Source: Planococcus donghaensis
GTDB taxonomy: Bacteria; Bacillota; Bacilli; Bacillales_A; Planococcaceae
Length of the DNA: 64,000 bases
Reading direction: 5' to 3'
NCBI RefSeq assembly: GCF_001687665.2
Contig: NZ_CP016543.2
Location: forward strand, 1,302,001-1,366,000
In this document: piece by piece, positions 20,480-30,869 of the stretch
Layout of the letters: each line of letters begins with the position of its first letter
How positions within the stretch are numbered: position 1 is the stretch's first letter
Position numbers and translations under genes: made by a program
Notes under the pieces: generated by a model
Told to the model about the DNA's origin: nothing
Databases searched by the model: none
What the model saw: the letters and a program-made list of their open reading frames with translations, nothing else

Positions 20480-21310
20480 ATGGCAGATTTAACAATGGCA
20501 AGGCTGCATGAAGCTATGGTTATTCTATATGCTGTCAGTCTTGTTTTTTATTTTATAGATTATTTATATAAAGAGAAAAAAGCGATTCGGATCGCGATGA
20601 GTTTACTAGGCCTTGTGTGGGTATTGCAAACGATCTTTCTAGGATTGTATATTTTTGAAACCCAACGCTTTCCGGTGTTGACGTTGTTCGAAGGGATTTA
20701 TTTCTATGCCTGGTTGTTAGTAACATTGTCGATTGTTTTAAGGATATTTTACCGATTTGATTTTGTGGTGTTTTTCATCAATGTCATTGGGTTTATCTTT
20801 ATGACCATCCATACATTTTCCCCAGTGCAAATCGAACGCTCACCTGTGGGGGATGCATTAGTATCGGAACTATTGTTTATCCATGTGAGTTTTGCGATTT
20901 TATCGTATGTGGCATTTTCGTTATCCTTTGTGTTTGCGACACTCCACATGGTGTTGTATCGCATGCTGAAAAAGAAAAAATGGACAAAACAATGGTCAAA
21001 TTTACCGTCACTCGGCCAAACGCAGCAATTTATGACGATATCCATTTTAGTCGGGATTTCTTTATTGTTTGTGTCACTGGTACTGGGATTACAATGGGCG
21101 ATTATTTCATTGCCAGAGTTTTCATTATTGGATATGAAAATTATAGGATCTTTTATTTTACTTGTTTTATACAGCTTGGTTCTTTGGCGACATCGCAAAG
21201 GATCGTTAAATGGTATGAATTATGCATTAGCTCATACGTATTTGTTTTTAGTGCTGCTCGTCAATTTCTTTTTAGGCAGCCGGTTATCTGATTTTCATTT
21301 TTGGTATTAA
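20480..21310 (+). CDS. hemX: HemX, membrane protein of the CcsA family
   Basis: A 276-residue integral membrane protein with about eight hydrophobic segments, matching HemX in length. In B. subtilis HemX lowers HemA abundance. It belongs to the cytochrome c assembly (CcsA/CcmC) family, shown by the histidine-containing SELLFIHVSFAILSYVAF segment. ATG 20480 is used: AAGGGGA precedes it and MADLTMARLHEAMVILYA aligns with the family; ATG 20426 would add 18 polar residues. Second gene of the heme operon. Confidence 0.92.
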   Translation: MADLTMARLHEAMVILYAVSLVFYFIDYLYKEKKAIRIAMSLLGLVWVLQTIFLGLYIFETQRFPVLTLFEGIYFYAWLLVTLSIVLRIFYRFDFVVFFINVIGFIFMTIHTFSPVQIERSPVGDALVSELLFIHVSFAILSYVAFSLSFVFATLHMVLYRMLKKKKWTKQWSNLPSLGQTQQFMTISILVGISLLFVSLVLGLQWAIISLPEFSLLDMKIIGSFILLVLYSLVLWRHRKGSLNGMNYALAHTYLFLVLLVNFFLGSRLSDFHFWY

Positions 21311-21327
21311 AGAGAGGTAGGATATAG

Positions 21328-22257
21328 TTGAGAAAAATTATTGTAGGTTCGAGAAGAAGCAAGCTAGCGTTAACACAAACTAACCAGTTTATCGATAAAT
21401 TAAAAGCAGCAGGGGCACCTTTTGAATTTGAAATTAAAGAAATCGTGACTAAAGGCGATCGAATTGTCGATGTTATGCTTTCTAAAGTTGGTGGAAAAGG
21501 CTTGTTTGTAAAAGAAATCGAGCAAGCACTTTTTGATCGCGAAATCGATTTTGCCGTTCACAGCATGAAAGACATGCCTTCTGTGTTGCCTGAAGGTTTG
21601 GCAATTGGATGCATTCCAGAACGTGAAGACCCACGTGATGCGTATATCGCAAACGACCACGTGAAATTATTAGACTTGCCAGTTGGAGCAGTTGTTGGAA
21701 CAAGTAGCTTACGCCGTAGTTCACAATTGTTATTGTTGCGTCCAGACCTTGATATTCAATGGATTCGCGGCAATATCGACACGCGTCTAGCAAAACTAAA
21801 ATCAGGAGATTTCGATGCCATTATTTTAGCTGCAGCTGGGTTAAAGCGAATGGGCTGGAAAGATGATTTAGTAACCGAATTTCTTGAAGTGGATGAATGT
21901 CTACCTGCCATTGGACAAGGATCACTCGGAATTGAATGCCGCGTGGAAGATACAGAACTTCTTAGTGAATTAGCAAAACTAAATCATGAAGATACCGCTT
22001 TAGCAGTAAACGCTGAACGTAAATTCCTTAAAGATATGGATGGCAGCTGCCAAGTGCCTATCGCTGGATATGCTACCGTGAAAGATGGAGAAGTTACATT
22101 TACAGGACTTATTTCTTCACCTGAAGCTGACCAAGTGTTTAAAGAAATGGCGATTAGCCATGATCCAATCGAAGCAGGACGAATTGTTGCTGAAAAAATT
22201 AGTGCTCAAGGCGGTTATGACTTAATTCAACGCGTCAAAGCTGAAAGCAATGTCTAA
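21328..22257 (+). CDS. hemC: Porphobilinogen deaminase (hydroxymethylbilane synthase)
   Basis: Joins four porphobilinogens into hydroxymethylbilane. The 309-residue product begins [17 protein letters not shown], has the [12 protein letters not shown] and HSMKDMP segments and the cofactor-attachment cysteine in [12 protein letters not shown] near residue 239. Start is TTG 21328 with AGAGAGGTAGG upstream. Its end overlaps hemD by eight bases. Confidence 0.96.
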   Translation: MRKIIVGSRRSKLALTQTNQFIDKLKAAGAPFEFEIKEIVTKGDRIVDVMLSKVGGKGLFVKEIEQALFDREIDFAVHSMKDMPSVLPEGLAIGCIPEREDPRDAYIANDHVKLLDLPVGAVVGTSSLRRSSQLLLLRPDLDIQWIRGNIDTRLAKLKSGDFDAIILAAAGLKRMGWKDDLVTEFLEVDECLPAIGQGSLGIECRVEDTELLSELAKLNHEDTALAVNAERKFLKDMDGSCQVPIAGYATVKDGEVTFTGLISSPEADQVFKEMAISHDPIEAGRIVAEKISAQGGYDLIQRVKAESNV

Positions 22258-22951
22258 TAGCAAAAAACTGCTCGAAGGAAAAACAATCGTTTTTACCGGT
22301 TCTAGAAAACCGGTAGAAGCGATTTCTCATGCACAATCATTTGGAGCCAACACAAAGTATTTGCCACTTGTTGAGACAATAGTTCGCCAGTCAGAAAAGC
22401 CGGATTTCACGGAATATGACTGGCTCATTTTCACTAGTCGTACTAGTGCCGAAGTGTTTTGTTCGTTCAATGAAACGGTTCCTGTTAAAATTGCAGCAGT
22501 CGGTACTCAAACCGCAGCAGTTTTAGAAAAACATGGTCATCAAGTGGATTTTATCCCGAAAATGTTTAGTGCAGATCAGTTTATCCAAGAATTTCCACCT
22601 GTCTCAGGAAAAGCGAAATGTTTGTTTATCAAAGGACAAATGGCGAAAAACACTATTTCCACTATGTCCATGCAAGTCGATGAATGGACGGTTTACGATA
22701 CGGTGTTAAATAGTGAAAACGCAAAAACTATTACACAATTCAAAGACGTGATCATTTTGTTTGCTAGTCCTTCTGCGGTAAGAGCATATCGTCAAGCAGG
22801 GGGCAATTGGTCGAACATCCAAGTCGCTGCAATTGGTCACGTAACGAAAAAAGCCATTATAGAAAATGGTGGTACAGTGGATTTTATGCCTGAGAGATAT
22901 ACGTATATTGAAGTGATCAATGAAATAGCGAAAGGAAGTTTGTCGACATGA
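22250..22951 (+). CDS. hemD: Uroporphyrinogen-III synthase
   Basis: Cyclises hydroxymethylbilane with inversion of ring D. The 233-residue sequence is divergent, as usual for HemD, but keeps the two-lobed pattern: [13 protein letters not shown] at the start, [23 protein letters not shown] (here [16 protein letters not shown]), and [12 protein letters not shown] in the second lobe. Identity rests strongly on position between hemC and hemB and on overlaps at both ends. Confidence 0.92.
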   Translation: MSNSKKLLEGKTIVFTGSRKPVEAISHAQSFGANTKYLPLVETIVRQSEKPDFTEYDWLIFTSRTSAEVFCSFNETVPVKIAAVGTQTAAVLEKHGHQVDFIPKMFSADQFIQEFPPVSGKAKCLFIKGQMAKNTISTMSMQVDEWTVYDTVLNSENAKTITQFKDVIILFASPSAVRAYRQAGGNWSNIQVAAIGHVTKKAIIENGGTVDFMPERYTYIEVINEIAKGSLST

Positions 22952-23931
22952 AAGAATTGAATTTTAATCGTCATCGCCGTTTACGCGGTTCAGCTAATCT
23001 TCGTTCAATGGTTCGTGAAACAAGTTTACATAAAGAGGATTTTATTTATCCGATTTTTGTAGTTGAAGGAGAAAATGTGAAAAACGAAATTTCATCTATG
23101 CCTGGCGTATTCCAATTTTCGATGGATAACTTAGGTACTGAACTGGATGAAGTAGTAGACCTTGGTATTCCTTCTGTTATTCTTTTTGGCGTACCAAATG
23201 AAAAAGATGCAGTAGGAACGCAAGCTTATCACGATCATGGCATTACGCAAGAAGCCATCCGTTTTGCGAAAAACCGTCATCCTGAATTAGTCGTTATTGC
23301 AGATACATGTCTTTGTCAATATACCGACCATGGCCATTGTGGCGTAATCGAAGACGGTGTCATCTTAAATGACGAGTCACTTGATTTATTGGCGCGTACT
23401 GCTGTGTCTCAAGCAAAAGCTGGAGCTGATATTATTGCACCGTCAAACATGATGGATGGTTTTGTTGCAGCAATTCGTTACGGACTAGACCAAGCAGGAT
23501 TTGAAAATACGCCAATCATGTCTTATGGTGTTAAATATTCATCTGCGTATTACGGGCCTTTCCGCGAAGCAGCTCACAGTACACCTCAATTTGGAGACCG
23601 AAAAACCTACCAAATGGACCCGGCAAATCGTATGGAAGCGCTACGTGAAACTGCTTCTGACGTTCAAGAAGGCGCAGATTTCATGATTGTGAAACCGGCA
23701 TTGTCGTATTTGGATATTATTCGCGAAGTTCGTGATAATTTTGATATCCCAATCGTTGCCTATAACGTTTCAGGTGAATACGCAATGGTCAAAGCAGCTG
23801 CAGCAAATGGCTGGATTGATGAGAAGAAAATTGTTTTGGAAACTTTATTAAGCATGAAGCGCGCAGGAGCGGATATCGTGATGACGTATCACGCAAAAGA
23901 CGCAGCACGCTGGTTGGAGGGAAAAGAATGA
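22948..23931 (+). CDS. hemB: Delta-aminolevulinic acid dehydratase (porphobilinogen synthase)
   Basis: Condenses two 5-aminolevulinate molecules to porphobilinogen. The 327-residue product has the cysteine-rich metal site [15 protein letters not shown] near residue 118, consistent with a zinc enzyme, the first Schiff-base lysine in [15 protein letters not shown] near residue 196, and the second in [12 protein letters not shown] near residue 250. ATG overlaps the hemD stop and TGA overlaps the hemL start. Confidence 0.97.
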   Translation: MKELNFNRHRRLRGSANLRSMVRETSLHKEDFIYPIFVVEGENVKNEISSMPGVFQFSMDNLGTELDEVVDLGIPSVILFGVPNEKDAVGTQAYHDHGITQEAIRFAKNRHPELVVIADTCLCQYTDHGHCGVIEDGVILNDESLDLLARTAVSQAKAGADIIAPSNMMDGFVAAIRYGLDQAGFENTPIMSYGVKYSSAYYGPFREAAHSTPQFGDRKTYQMDPANRMEALRETASDVQEGADFMIVKPALSYLDIIREVRDNFDIPIVAYNVSGEYAMVKAAAANGWIDEKKIVLETLLSMKRAGADIVMTYHAKDAARWLEGKE

Positions 23932-25214
23932 CATACGAAAAATCATTAGCCGCATTTGCGGAAGCCAAAACATTAATGCCGGGCGGCGTTAACAGCCCGG
24001 TTCGTGCATTTAAATCGGTTAATATGGATCCGATTTTCATGCAGTCTGGAAGTGGCGCGACCATTAAAGACATAGATGGCAACACCTATATTGACTATGT
24101 TTTATCTTATGGCCCCCTTATTTTAGGTCACGCACAAGAAGACGTAGTGAAAGCCATTCAAGAAACGGCTGCACTTGGAACTTCTTTTGGTGCACCAACA
24201 GAACTAGAAAACCAAATGGCGAAATTAGTCATGGACCGTGTGCCATCAATCGAAATGGTGCGTATGGTGTCTTCTGGAACAGAAGCAACGATGAGCGCAT
24301 TGCGTGTAGCTCGTGGCTATACAGGACGCGACAAAATCTTAAAATTCGAAGGCTGCTACCATGGTCATGGCGACAGTTTGTTAATCAAAGCAGGTTCTGG
24401 CGTTGCAACTCTTGGTTTGCCAGATTCACCTGGTGTCCCAGCATCAGTTGCTCAAAACACCATTACAGTCCCTTTCAATGACCTTGAAAGCGTTCGTTTA
24501 GCTTTCCAAGAGTTCGGCGATCAACTAGCGGCTGTGATTGTAGAACCAGTTGCAGGGAATATGGGCGTTGTTCCACCGAACGAAGGGTTCTTAATGGAAC
24601 TTCGCAACTTAACACACGAAAACGGCACAGTGCTCATTTTTGATGAAGTAATGACAGGATTCCGTGTTGGCTATAACTGTGCACAAGGCTATTACGGCGT
24701 AACGCCTGATATGACTTGCCTTGGCAAAGTAATTGGCGGCGGTTTACCAGTTGGCGCATTCGGAGGTAAACGTGAAATTATGGAGCAAGTTGCACCGAGT
24801 GGTTCGATATACCAAGCGGGTACATTGTCAGGTAATCCACTTGCTATGCGTGCTGGCTTTGAAACACTTTCTCGCTTATCAGAAGAAAGCTACAACACGT
24901 TCATCGAACGCGGCGATCAACTTGAAAAAGGATTCCGCGAAGCCGCAACAAAATACAACATCCCGCATACAGTTAACCGTGCAGGATCAATGATCGGCGT
25001 ATTTTTCACAAACGAAGACGTAGTTGATTTCGAATCAGCAAAAACGTCAGACCTTGAACTGTTCGCAAATTATTACCGCTTAATGGCGGAAGAAGGCATT
25101 TACTTGCCACCATCCCAGTTTGAAGGCATGTTCCTATCGACTGCCCATACGGAAGAGCATATCGCAAAAACCGTAGAAGCATTCCATACCGTATTTGCTA
25201 AACTCGCACGCTAA
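23928..25214 (+). CDS. hemL: Glutamate-1-semialdehyde 2,1-aminomutase
   Basis: PLP enzyme that makes 5-aminolevulinate from the HemA product. The 428-residue class-III aminotransferase-fold protein has [12 protein letters not shown] near the N-terminus, the cofactor aspartate in [12 protein letters not shown] and the PLP lysine in [17 protein letters not shown] near residue 267. Last gene of the heme operon; a terminator follows. In B. subtilis spoVID and ysxE lie between hemL and valS; here there is only non-coding DNA. Confidence 0.97.
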   Translation: MTYEKSLAAFAEAKTLMPGGVNSPVRAFKSVNMDPIFMQSGSGATIKDIDGNTYIDYVLSYGPLILGHAQEDVVKAIQETAALGTSFGAPTELENQMAKLVMDRVPSIEMVRMVSSGTEATMSALRVARGYTGRDKILKFEGCYHGHGDSLLIKAGSGVATLGLPDSPGVPASVAQNTITVPFNDLESVRLAFQEFGDQLAAVIVEPVAGNMGVVPPNEGFLMELRNLTHENGTVLIFDEVMTGFRVGYNCAQGYYGVTPDMTCLGKVIGGGLPVGAFGGKREIMEQVAPSGSIYQAGTLSGNPLAMRAGFETLSRLSEESYNTFIERGDQLEKGFREAATKYNIPHTVNRAGSMIGVFFTNEDVVDFESAKTSDLELFANYYRLMAEEGIYLPPSQFEGMFLSTAHTEEHIAKTVEAFHTVFAKLAR

Positions 25215-25226
25215 TAAAATAAGTAG

Positions 25227-25273
25227 AGCTACCCTAAAAAGTTATGTAAGTAACTAATTGGGGTAGCTTTTTT
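25227..25273 (+). terminator. Intrinsic terminator after hemL
   Basis: AGCTACCC pairs with GGGTAGCT, with an inner AGTTA/TAACT helix, followed by a T-run. It closes the hem operon. Confidence 0.9.
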
Positions 25274-25302
25274 GTGTGTTGAGTTTTCGGTTGTAGGAAA
25301 TC

Positions 25303-25428
25303 GTTGTTTTCCGTTCCAATGCTCGCTTTCCGCGGACACGGCCTCAGCCGCTTCACTCACTGCGTTCGCTCCAGGGTCTTCAGCTCGTGTTATTTCCGCA
25401 GGAGTCGAGCATCTGCACTCCAAACAAC
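25303..25428. repeat. Palindromic interspersed element (long imperfect hairpin)
   Basis: A 126-base segment whose ends are inverted: GTTGTTT (25303-25309) and ATGCTCG on the left face CGAGCAT and AAACAAC (25422-25428) on the right, with further pairing of the TTTCCGCGG and TTCCGCAGGAG blocks. I recall closely similar GCTCGCTTTCCGCGG...CCGCAGGAGTCGAGC elements as common intergenic repeats of Bacillales, but this was not checked. It lies after the hemL terminator and carries no credible gene. Confidence 0.65.
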
Positions 25429-25553
25429 TAGGCGTATTACTTTAATAGAAAGTTGTCTTGCTGAATAAAAGTAATATTTTTTAATAAGGTACCATTCTAA
25501 AATAATGATGAAACAATCCTCGTAAGCCACTTCGTTTTTTAACACATAAGCGA

Positions 25554-25847
25554 CCGAAGCGGAATAAGAAAGCGACACAACCTACCCAAACCACTCCATA
25601 AAAGATGTCTACTCACTAAGCTTCGGCGCGTCCAAGGGCTAGGCGAAGCTAGAAGACAGGTGTTCTTCCTGGCTTCTGGCGGGAGCCATGCCCAAAGCGT
25701 CCGAAGCGGAATAAGAAAGTGACACAATTTCCCAAACAATCCCACAAATAGATGTCCACACTCTAAGCTTCGGCGCGTCCAAGGGCTAGGTGAAGCGAAA
25801 AGACCGGTGCACTTCCGGGCTTATCGCGTGAGCCATGCCCAAAGCGA
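25554..25847. repeat. Two tandem copies of a 147-bp hairpin-ended repeat
   Basis: Unit A (25554-25700) and unit B (25701-25847) both open with CCGAAGCGGAATAAGAAAG and close with AGCCATGCCCAAAGCG. Within each, a core begins AAGCTTCGGCGCGTCCAAGG and ends near GCGTCCGAAGCGG, so the core ends are inverted (CTTCGG and CCGAAG). Sequence before unit A looks like the end of a further, truncated copy. Related single copies lie at 28951-29046 and 46345-46435. No reading frame in it resembles a protein. Looks like a REP-like or MITE-like family. Confidence 0.75.
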
Positions 25848-25912
25848 TTCTCACTATCTCCATCCTCATAATCCCGTAAAATTCTAGCTCCCTTCAAGAA
25901 CTTCAAAATAAC

Positions 25913-25942
25913 TTGACGCAAAAACCTTCTATTGAGTACAAT
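25913..25942 (+). promoter_or_regulatory. Sigma-A promoter for the valS T-box transcript
   Basis: TTGACG and TACAAT with an 18-base spacer, placed about 20-25 bases before the first T-box stem. Confidence 0.75.
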
Positions 25943-25960
25943 AAGAGTAATTAGATATTC

Positions 25961-26197
25961 ATGCGTTGATGAGGATAGTAGGGTATACGGGCATTTCAGA
26001 GAGAGGACCATTTGGTGAGAGGTCTTTATGGCGTATAGTTGAATGTCACCTCGGAGCAGTTGCCGTGAAAAGAGTAGCGGGAACCGGACTTAACATCCGT
26101 TATGAAACTTGAGAGCCAGGTCTGTAACTAGACCTGTGTATAAAGGTGGTACCGCGAAAAACTCCTTCGTCCTTTAAAGACGACAGGAGTTTTTTGC
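25961..26197 (+). ncRNA. T-box leader (tRNA-Val responsive) of valS
   Basis: The leader has the canonical T-box sequence AAAGGTGGTACCGCG at about 26142-26156, followed by a terminator hairpin (ACTCC and GGAGT arms, 26157-26195) ending in six T residues. Stem I starts near 25961. A GTC triplet at 26045-26047 (GAATGTCACC) is a plausible valine specifier, matching the downstream valyl-tRNA synthetase. Uncharged tRNA-Val would stabilise the antiterminator. The specifier placement is inferred by eye. Confidence 0.93.
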
Positions 26198-26227
26198 GTT
26201 CTACCAGAAACTAAAGGAGGAATTCCC

Positions 26228-28861
26228 ATGACTGAACAAATGTCCACAAAGTACGATCCGCAATCGATTGAGAAAGGCCGTTACGATTGGTGGGTCGACC
26301 AAAAATTCTTTGAAGCCAAACCAGAAAGCGGCAAAACGCCGTATACCATCGTGATTCCTCCGCCAAATGTTACCGGCAAACTACACTTAGGTCACGCGTG
26401 GGATACTACATTACAAGACATCATGACGCGCATGAAACGCATGCAAGGCTTTGACGCACTATGGCTTCCAGGAATGGATCATGCAGGGATTGCTACACAA
26501 GCTAAAGTAGAAGGCAAACTCAAAGAAGAAGGCCGTTCACGTTATGATTTAGGACGTGAAGCGTTTCTTGAAGAATCATGGAAATGGAAAGATCAATACG
26601 CAGGTCATATTCGTGAGCAATGGGCAAAATTAGGTCTCGGACTTGATTATTCGCGTGAGCGCTTTACATTAGATGACGGATTGTCAAAAGCAGTACGTGA
26701 AGTATTCGTAAAATTATACGAGAAAAAACTTATTTATCGTGGCAAATACATCATCAACTGGGACCCGAATACGCAAACTGCAATTTCAGATATTGAAGTG
26801 ATTCACAAAGACGTAAAAGGTGCTTTTTATCATATGCGTTATCCGCTTGCAGACGGCAGTGGACATATTGAAGTAGCGACAACACGTCCAGAAACAATGC
26901 TTGGCGATACAGCGGTCGCGGTTCACCCGAAAGACGATCGCTATAAGCAGTTAATCGGCAAAAAAGTTATTTTGCCAATCGTGGGACGCGAAATTGAAAT
27001 TGTTGCAGACGATTACGTGGATCGAGAATTTGGAAGTGGTGCCGTTAAAATCACACCAGCTCATGACCCGAATGACTTTGAAATTGGGAACCGTCACAAT
27101 TTAGAGCGCGTACTTGTTATGAACGAAGATGGATCAATGAACGAAAACGCGGGCAAATACGAAGGCTTAGATCGCTTTGAATGCCGTAAGCAAATCGTAA
27201 AAGACTTACAAGACATGGACGTGTTGTTCGAAATTGAAGAGCATATTCATTCTGTTGGTCACTCTGAGCGTAGCGGAGCTGTAGTAGAGCCTTACCTATC
27301 AACACAATGGTTTGTTGATATGCAACCATTAGCTGCTGCATCTGTAGAAGCGCAAAAAAATGGCGACGGTGTTAATTTTGTACCAGATCGTTTTGAGAAA
27401 ACGTATTTACACTGGATGGAAAACATTCGCGACTGGTGTATTTCTCGTCAATTGTGGTGGGGGCATCAAATTCCAGCTTGGTATCATAACGAAACAAATG
27501 AAATTTACGTAGGGCACGAAGCACCAGCTGACGCTGAAAACTGGACACAAGACGAAGATGTGTTAGACACGTGGTTCTCATCTGCTTTATGGCCATTCTC
27601 GACTCTTGGCTGGCCAGAAGAAAACGATGATCTTAGCCGTTACTACCCAACGGATGCATTAGTTACAGGTTATGACATCATCAACTTCTGGGTATCACGC
27701 ATGATTTTCCAAGCATTAGAATTTACCGGTGAAAAACCGTTTAAAGACGTGTTGATTCACGGGTTGGTTCGTGATGCTGAAGGGCGTAAAATGTCGAAGT
27801 CACTAGGTAACGGGGTTGACCCAATGGACGTGATTTCTCAGTACGGAGCAGATTCGCTGCGGTACTTCTTAGCGACAGCATCGTCTCCAGGGCAAGACCT
27901 TCGTTATTCAAACGACAAAGTCGAATCAGTATGGAACTTTGCCAATAAAATTTGGAATGCGTCTCGTTTTGCGTTGATGAATATGGAAGGCATGACGTAC
28001 GATCAAATCGATTTGTCAGGCAAAAAATCCGTTGCGGATTCATGGATTTTAACGCGTTTAAATGAAACCATTGAACAAGTAACAGAGCTTGCAGAACGTT
28101 ATGAGTTTGGCGAAGTGGGACGTTCACTTTACAACTTTATCTGGGATGATTTCTGTGACTGGTATATCGAAATGTCGAAGTTGCCATTATACGGTGAAGA
28201 CGAAAGAGCGAAAAAAATGACGCGTTCGGTACTTGCTTATGTACTGGATAACACCATGCGTTTACTGCACCCGTTCATGCCATTTATTACAGAAGAAATT
28301 TGGCAGAACTTGCCGCATGAAGGCGAATCGATTACGATTGCCGCTTGGCCAATCGTAGATGACTCGTTAACAAACCAAAGTCAATCTTCTAGCATGAAGT
28401 TATTGATGGACGTGATTCGTTCGGTTCGTACAATTCGCGCAGAAGTACAATCGCCAATGAGCAAAAAAGTGCCATTGACGATTTCTGCAAAAGACGCCAA
28501 CACGCATGCGGTATTAGAAGCAAACGCTGCGTACATCGAACGTTTCTGTAACCCTGAAACTTTAACGATCGGCGAAAACATCGTTGCTCCTGAAAAATCG
28601 ATGTCAGCAGTAGTATCAGGTGCTGAATTATTCATGCCACTAGAAGGCTTGATCGATATTGATGCAGAGCTTGCTCGTTTAAACAAAGAGCTTGAAAAGT
28701 GGGCAAAAGAAGTAAAACTTGTTAGCGGAAAATTGTCGAACGAACGCTTTGTTTCAAAAGCACCTGAAGCAGTAGTTGCTGAAGAACGTGCAAAACAAGC
28801 CGATTACATGGAAAAACACGCAACAGTTGAAAAACGCATTGAAGAACTAAAAAACTTATAA
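26228..28861 (+). CDS. valS: Valyl-tRNA synthetase
   Basis: Class Ia aminoacyl-tRNA synthetase charging tRNA-Val. The 877-residue product has the HIGH-type motif [16 protein letters not shown] near residue 45, the editing (CP1) domain with [17 protein letters not shown], the KMSKS motif [14 protein letters not shown] near residue 522, an anticodon-binding domain ([10 protein letters not shown]), and a C-terminal coiled-coil arm (residues about 810-877) that holds tRNA. AAAGGAGGAATT precedes the ATG. Controlled by the T-box just upstream. Confidence 0.98.
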   Translation: MTEQMSTKYDPQSIEKGRYDWWVDQKFFEAKPESGKTPYTIVIPPPNVTGKLHLGHAWDTTLQDIMTRMKRMQGFDALWLPGMDHAGIATQAKVEGKLKEEGRSRYDLGREAFLEESWKWKDQYAGHIREQWAKLGLGLDYSRERFTLDDGLSKAVREVFVKLYEKKLIYRGKYIINWDPNTQTAISDIEVIHKDVKGAFYHMRYPLADGSGHIEVATTRPETMLGDTAVAVHPKDDRYKQLIGKKVILPIVGREIEIVADDYVDREFGSGAVKITPAHDPNDFEIGNRHNLERVLVMNEDGSMNENAGKYEGLDRFECRKQIVKDLQDMDVLFEIEEHIHSVGHSERSGAVVEPYLSTQWFVDMQPLAAASVEAQKNGDGVNFVPDRFEKTYLHWMENIRDWCISRQLWWGHQIPAWYHNETNEIYVGHEAPADAENWTQDEDVLDTWFSSALWPFSTLGWPEENDDLSRYYPTDALVTGYDIINFWVSRMIFQALEFTGEKPFKDVLIHGLVRDAEGRKMSKSLGNGVDPMDVISQYGADSLRYFLATASSPGQDLRYSNDKVESVWNFANKIWNASRFALMNMEGMTYDQIDLSGKKSVADSWILTRLNETIEQVTELAERYEFGEVGRSLYNFIWDDFCDWYIEMSKLPLYGEDERAKKMTRSVLAYVLDNTMRLLHPFMPFITEEIWQNLPHEGESITIAAWPIVDDSLTNQSQSSSMKLLMDVIRSVRTIRAEVQSPMSKKVPLTISAKDANTHAVLEANAAYIERFCNPETLTIGENIVAPEKSMSAVVSGAELFMPLEGLIDIDAELARLNKELEKWAKEVKLVSGKLSNERFVSKAPEAVVAEERAKQADYMEKHATVEKRIEELKNL

Positions 28862-28870
28862 AACGACAAA

Positions 28871-28902
28871 ACCGCTTTCCCGTATTGGGAGAGCGGTATT
28901 TT
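28871..28902 (+). terminator. Intrinsic terminator after valS
   Basis: ACCGCTTTCCC pairs with GGGAGAGCGGT around GTATT, followed by ATTTTT. Confidence 0.88.
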
Positions 28903-28950
28903 TAATGGTTCATAAGCTAATAAGTTGAACTATGAAACTAATATTCCAAA

Positions 28951-29046
28951 TCGCTCCGGTCACTTTGGGCATAGCTCTCGCAAGAAGTCAGGCGAAGAAC
29001 GCCAGTATTCTTGCTTTGCTTAGCCCTTGGTCGCGCCTCCGCTAAG
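28951..29046. repeat. Inverted single copy of the hairpin-ended repeat
   Basis: On the minus strand this reads like the core of the tandem repeat at 25554-25847, with the CCAAGGGCTA block, the GAGAGCTATGCCCAAAG block and a CCGGAGCG end. It is more diverged than those copies. It lies just after the valS terminator, again between a terminator and the next gene. Confidence 0.7.
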
Positions 29047-29140
29047 AAACTTACTAAATCAGGTATGCCTATATTTATACGTTATTTTTATAAAAGACAG
29101 TGGAAAAAAGGTGGAGAATCTAGTCTAACTTAAATAGAAA

Positions 29141-29938
29141 TTATTTCAGTCGATCTTCTCGGTGAAAAGGAGCATGTTTTTCCATTTTTCGTATATGCTC
29201 TACAAACAATTCCGCAATGTTGTCATCATGTGTTTCATAAAACGAACGAGCACCCACAGGATCTTCGATTTCATTAAATACATGCTGTCCGTCTTCAAGT
29301 AGTAAAAAGTCTATGCCGATATAATCGCTGTTTAATGCACGAGCAATGCGCAATACATTTTTTTCTTGAGCAGCTGTTAACATGTATTTTTCGACAGAGG
29401 CGCCAAGTGAGTAATTGGCTTTAAACGAGTCATTAGAAATTCGTTTTACAGCCCCTACAATTTCTAAGCCGATCACATAAACTCGAATATCCGCTTGGTG
29501 AGCAACAACTGGTTGGAAAAGGAGGGGAGCGGTCGTGTTTGGTATATCTTTTTCTGATTGGAGTAGCCACACTTCTGCACCACCATGACCGTTCGCGGTT
29601 TTTGCAATGCATGGATAGCTGGGCGTTTGTCGATAACTTGGTATAGTAGGAACGCCGAGCATCATAAACAACTCAAAACTTTTCCATTTGTCGTTAGCAA
29701 TGCGATTTACTTCTGCGCGATTGATCAAGTGAATGCCATGGTCTTCTAAATAACGAGCGGCTAATGGCCGCCTTGCGCGAAAGACAACTTGTTCACCCGC
29801 TAGAGTATTGGCCAACTGTGTAAGTCCATGGTCACTCCAGTCGTCCCATTCGACCAAATCAAAATCTCCAGATCGCTGTAATTCTTCTATAAATCCACGA
29901 TTCTGTTGTGCATCCTGCGTTTCATACAGAAGTTTCAT
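29141..29938 (-). CDS. ATP-grasp ligase, RimK-like, second gene of the pair
   Basis: A 265-residue ATP-grasp protein, probably a carboxylate-amine (amino-acid or peptide) ligase. It has an N-terminal substrate domain (to about residue 90), the ATP-binding lysine region CIAKTANGHGGAEV near residue 110, the DIRVYVIG strand and the magnesium-binding FNEIEDPVGAR near residue 228; the usual asparagine-rich end of the site is replaced by EDPVG. The start is the ATG at 29938, which overlaps the upstream gene's TGA; longer in-frame starts would bury it in that gene. The substrate is unknown. Neither YheC/YheD-like coat features nor LysW are visible. Confidence 0.75.
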   Translation of the reverse strand: MKLLYETQDAQQNRGFIEELQRSGDFDLVEWDDWSDHGLTQLANTLAGEQVVFRARRPLAARYLEDHGIHLINRAEVNRIANDKWKSFELFMMLGVPTIPSYRQTPSYPCIAKTANGHGGAEVWLLQSEKDIPNTTAPLLFQPVVAHQADIRVYVIGLEIVGAVKRISNDSFKANYSLGASVEKYMLTAAQEKNVLRIARALNSDYIGIDFLLLEDGQHVFNEIEDPVGARSFYETHDDNIAELFVEHIRKMEKHAPFHREDRLK

Positions 29939-30798
29939 GACAAGTCCTCCAGTATATATGCAATCATGGCATCGGCGACATTGATTCCTGTGACATTTAA
30001 AATATTGCGGATGTGTGCAGCTGCATTGACTTCGCAAACGAGCGGCTGTTCACCTTTACCGTATAGTAAGTCAACACCAGCGAAAGTAGCACCGACTGCT
30101 AGAGCTGCGGCTAACGCGACGTCTTGTTGTTCTGAAGTAAGCTCAATCGGAGATGCCACACCGCCATTGGTAATGTTGGCGCGGAAATCCGTTGTGGAAT
30201 GGCGTTGCATCGCAGCGACAATTTGACCACCTACAATATTGACGCGGATGTCACGACCACGACTCGATTCGATAAATTCTTGAAAAACAAAATCAATTCC
30301 TCTAAGGCTCTCAACTTTGTCATAAAATTGTTCTTCCGTTTCGATCAAATACACTTTCATGCCGAAAGAACCATGTCCTTCTTTTATAATCATGGGCAGC
30401 TTCAAACGTTCAATGACTTTTTCGAAATAACCGGAATTGATGATTGAGAAATTCGGGTACACTTTTGGCGCTACAATGGTTCTTGGCATGGGTAAACGTT
30501 GAGCAGCAAGCTGAACGTATTGCGTAGCTTTGTTATCGCATAAATCAATAACTGAAGGATCGTTATAAACGGGCACACCCCGACTTTTCAAAAAATAGCC
30601 TAGTAAAATATCCTTATCCAATAATATTGCGAAATCAGGTATACTCAAATTGACTGATAAATCCATTATAGTTTCATAGTTTTTCATAATTTTTACAGAG
30701 ACCCCTGCTCGTTGTGCTGCTTCCGCAACTAAACTTGCTTGGTCTGCAAACTTATCGGAAACCAAGCTTCCGTTGTAGATCACCCAACAACTCGTCAT
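29935..30798 (-). CDS. ATP-grasp ligase, RimK-like alpha-L-glutamate ligase family
   Basis: A 287-residue ATP-grasp protein. It has an N-terminal pre-ATP-grasp domain, the ATP-lysine region PMIIKEGHGSFGMKVYLI near residue 139, FQEFIESSRGRDIRVNIVGG near residue 175, and the metal-binding CEVNAAAHIRN near residue 263, all typical of RimK/LysX-type ligases that add amino acids such as glutamate. ATG 30798 is preferred to 30804 because AAGGTGG is seven bases away. The second ligase overlaps its stop, so two related ligases are made together. It is divergent from folC. Substrate not predictable from sequence. Confidence 0.78.
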   Translation of the reverse strand: MTSCWVIYNGSLVSDKFADQASLVAEAAQRAGVSVKIMKNYETIMDLSVNLSIPDFAILLDKDILLGYFLKSRGVPVYNDPSVIDLCDNKATQYVQLAAQRLPMPRTIVAPKVYPNFSIINSGYFEKVIERLKLPMIIKEGHGSFGMKVYLIETEEQFYDKVESLRGIDFVFQEFIESSRGRDIRVNIVGGQIVAAMQRHSTTDFRANITNGGVASPIELTSEQQDVALAAALAVGATFAGVDLLYGKGEQPLVCEVNAAAHIRNILNVTGINVADAMIAYILEDLS

Positions 30799-30814
30799 AT
30801 CCATTCCACCTTCG

Positions 30815-30841
30815 TGCTATAATCATACACAAAAAGTGTAT
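30815..30841 (+). promoter_or_regulatory. Extended -10 promoter for folC with palindrome at the start site
   Basis: TGCTATAAT (30815-30823) is an extended -10 motif. Immediately downstream ATACAC-AAAAA-GTGTAT (30825-30841) forms a 6-bp inverted repeat across the expected start point, in the short gap between folC and the divergent ligase pair. It could be an operator shared by both directions. No regulator is identifiable. Confidence 0.45.
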
Positions 30842-30869
30842 CATGTTTATAAGAGAAATGAGGCTACTA

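Noticed and set aside
25539..26011. Minus-strand open frames over the repeat units and T-box
   Set aside because: They fall on palindromic repeats and a structured RNA, with no ribosome sites and repetitive, improbable translations.
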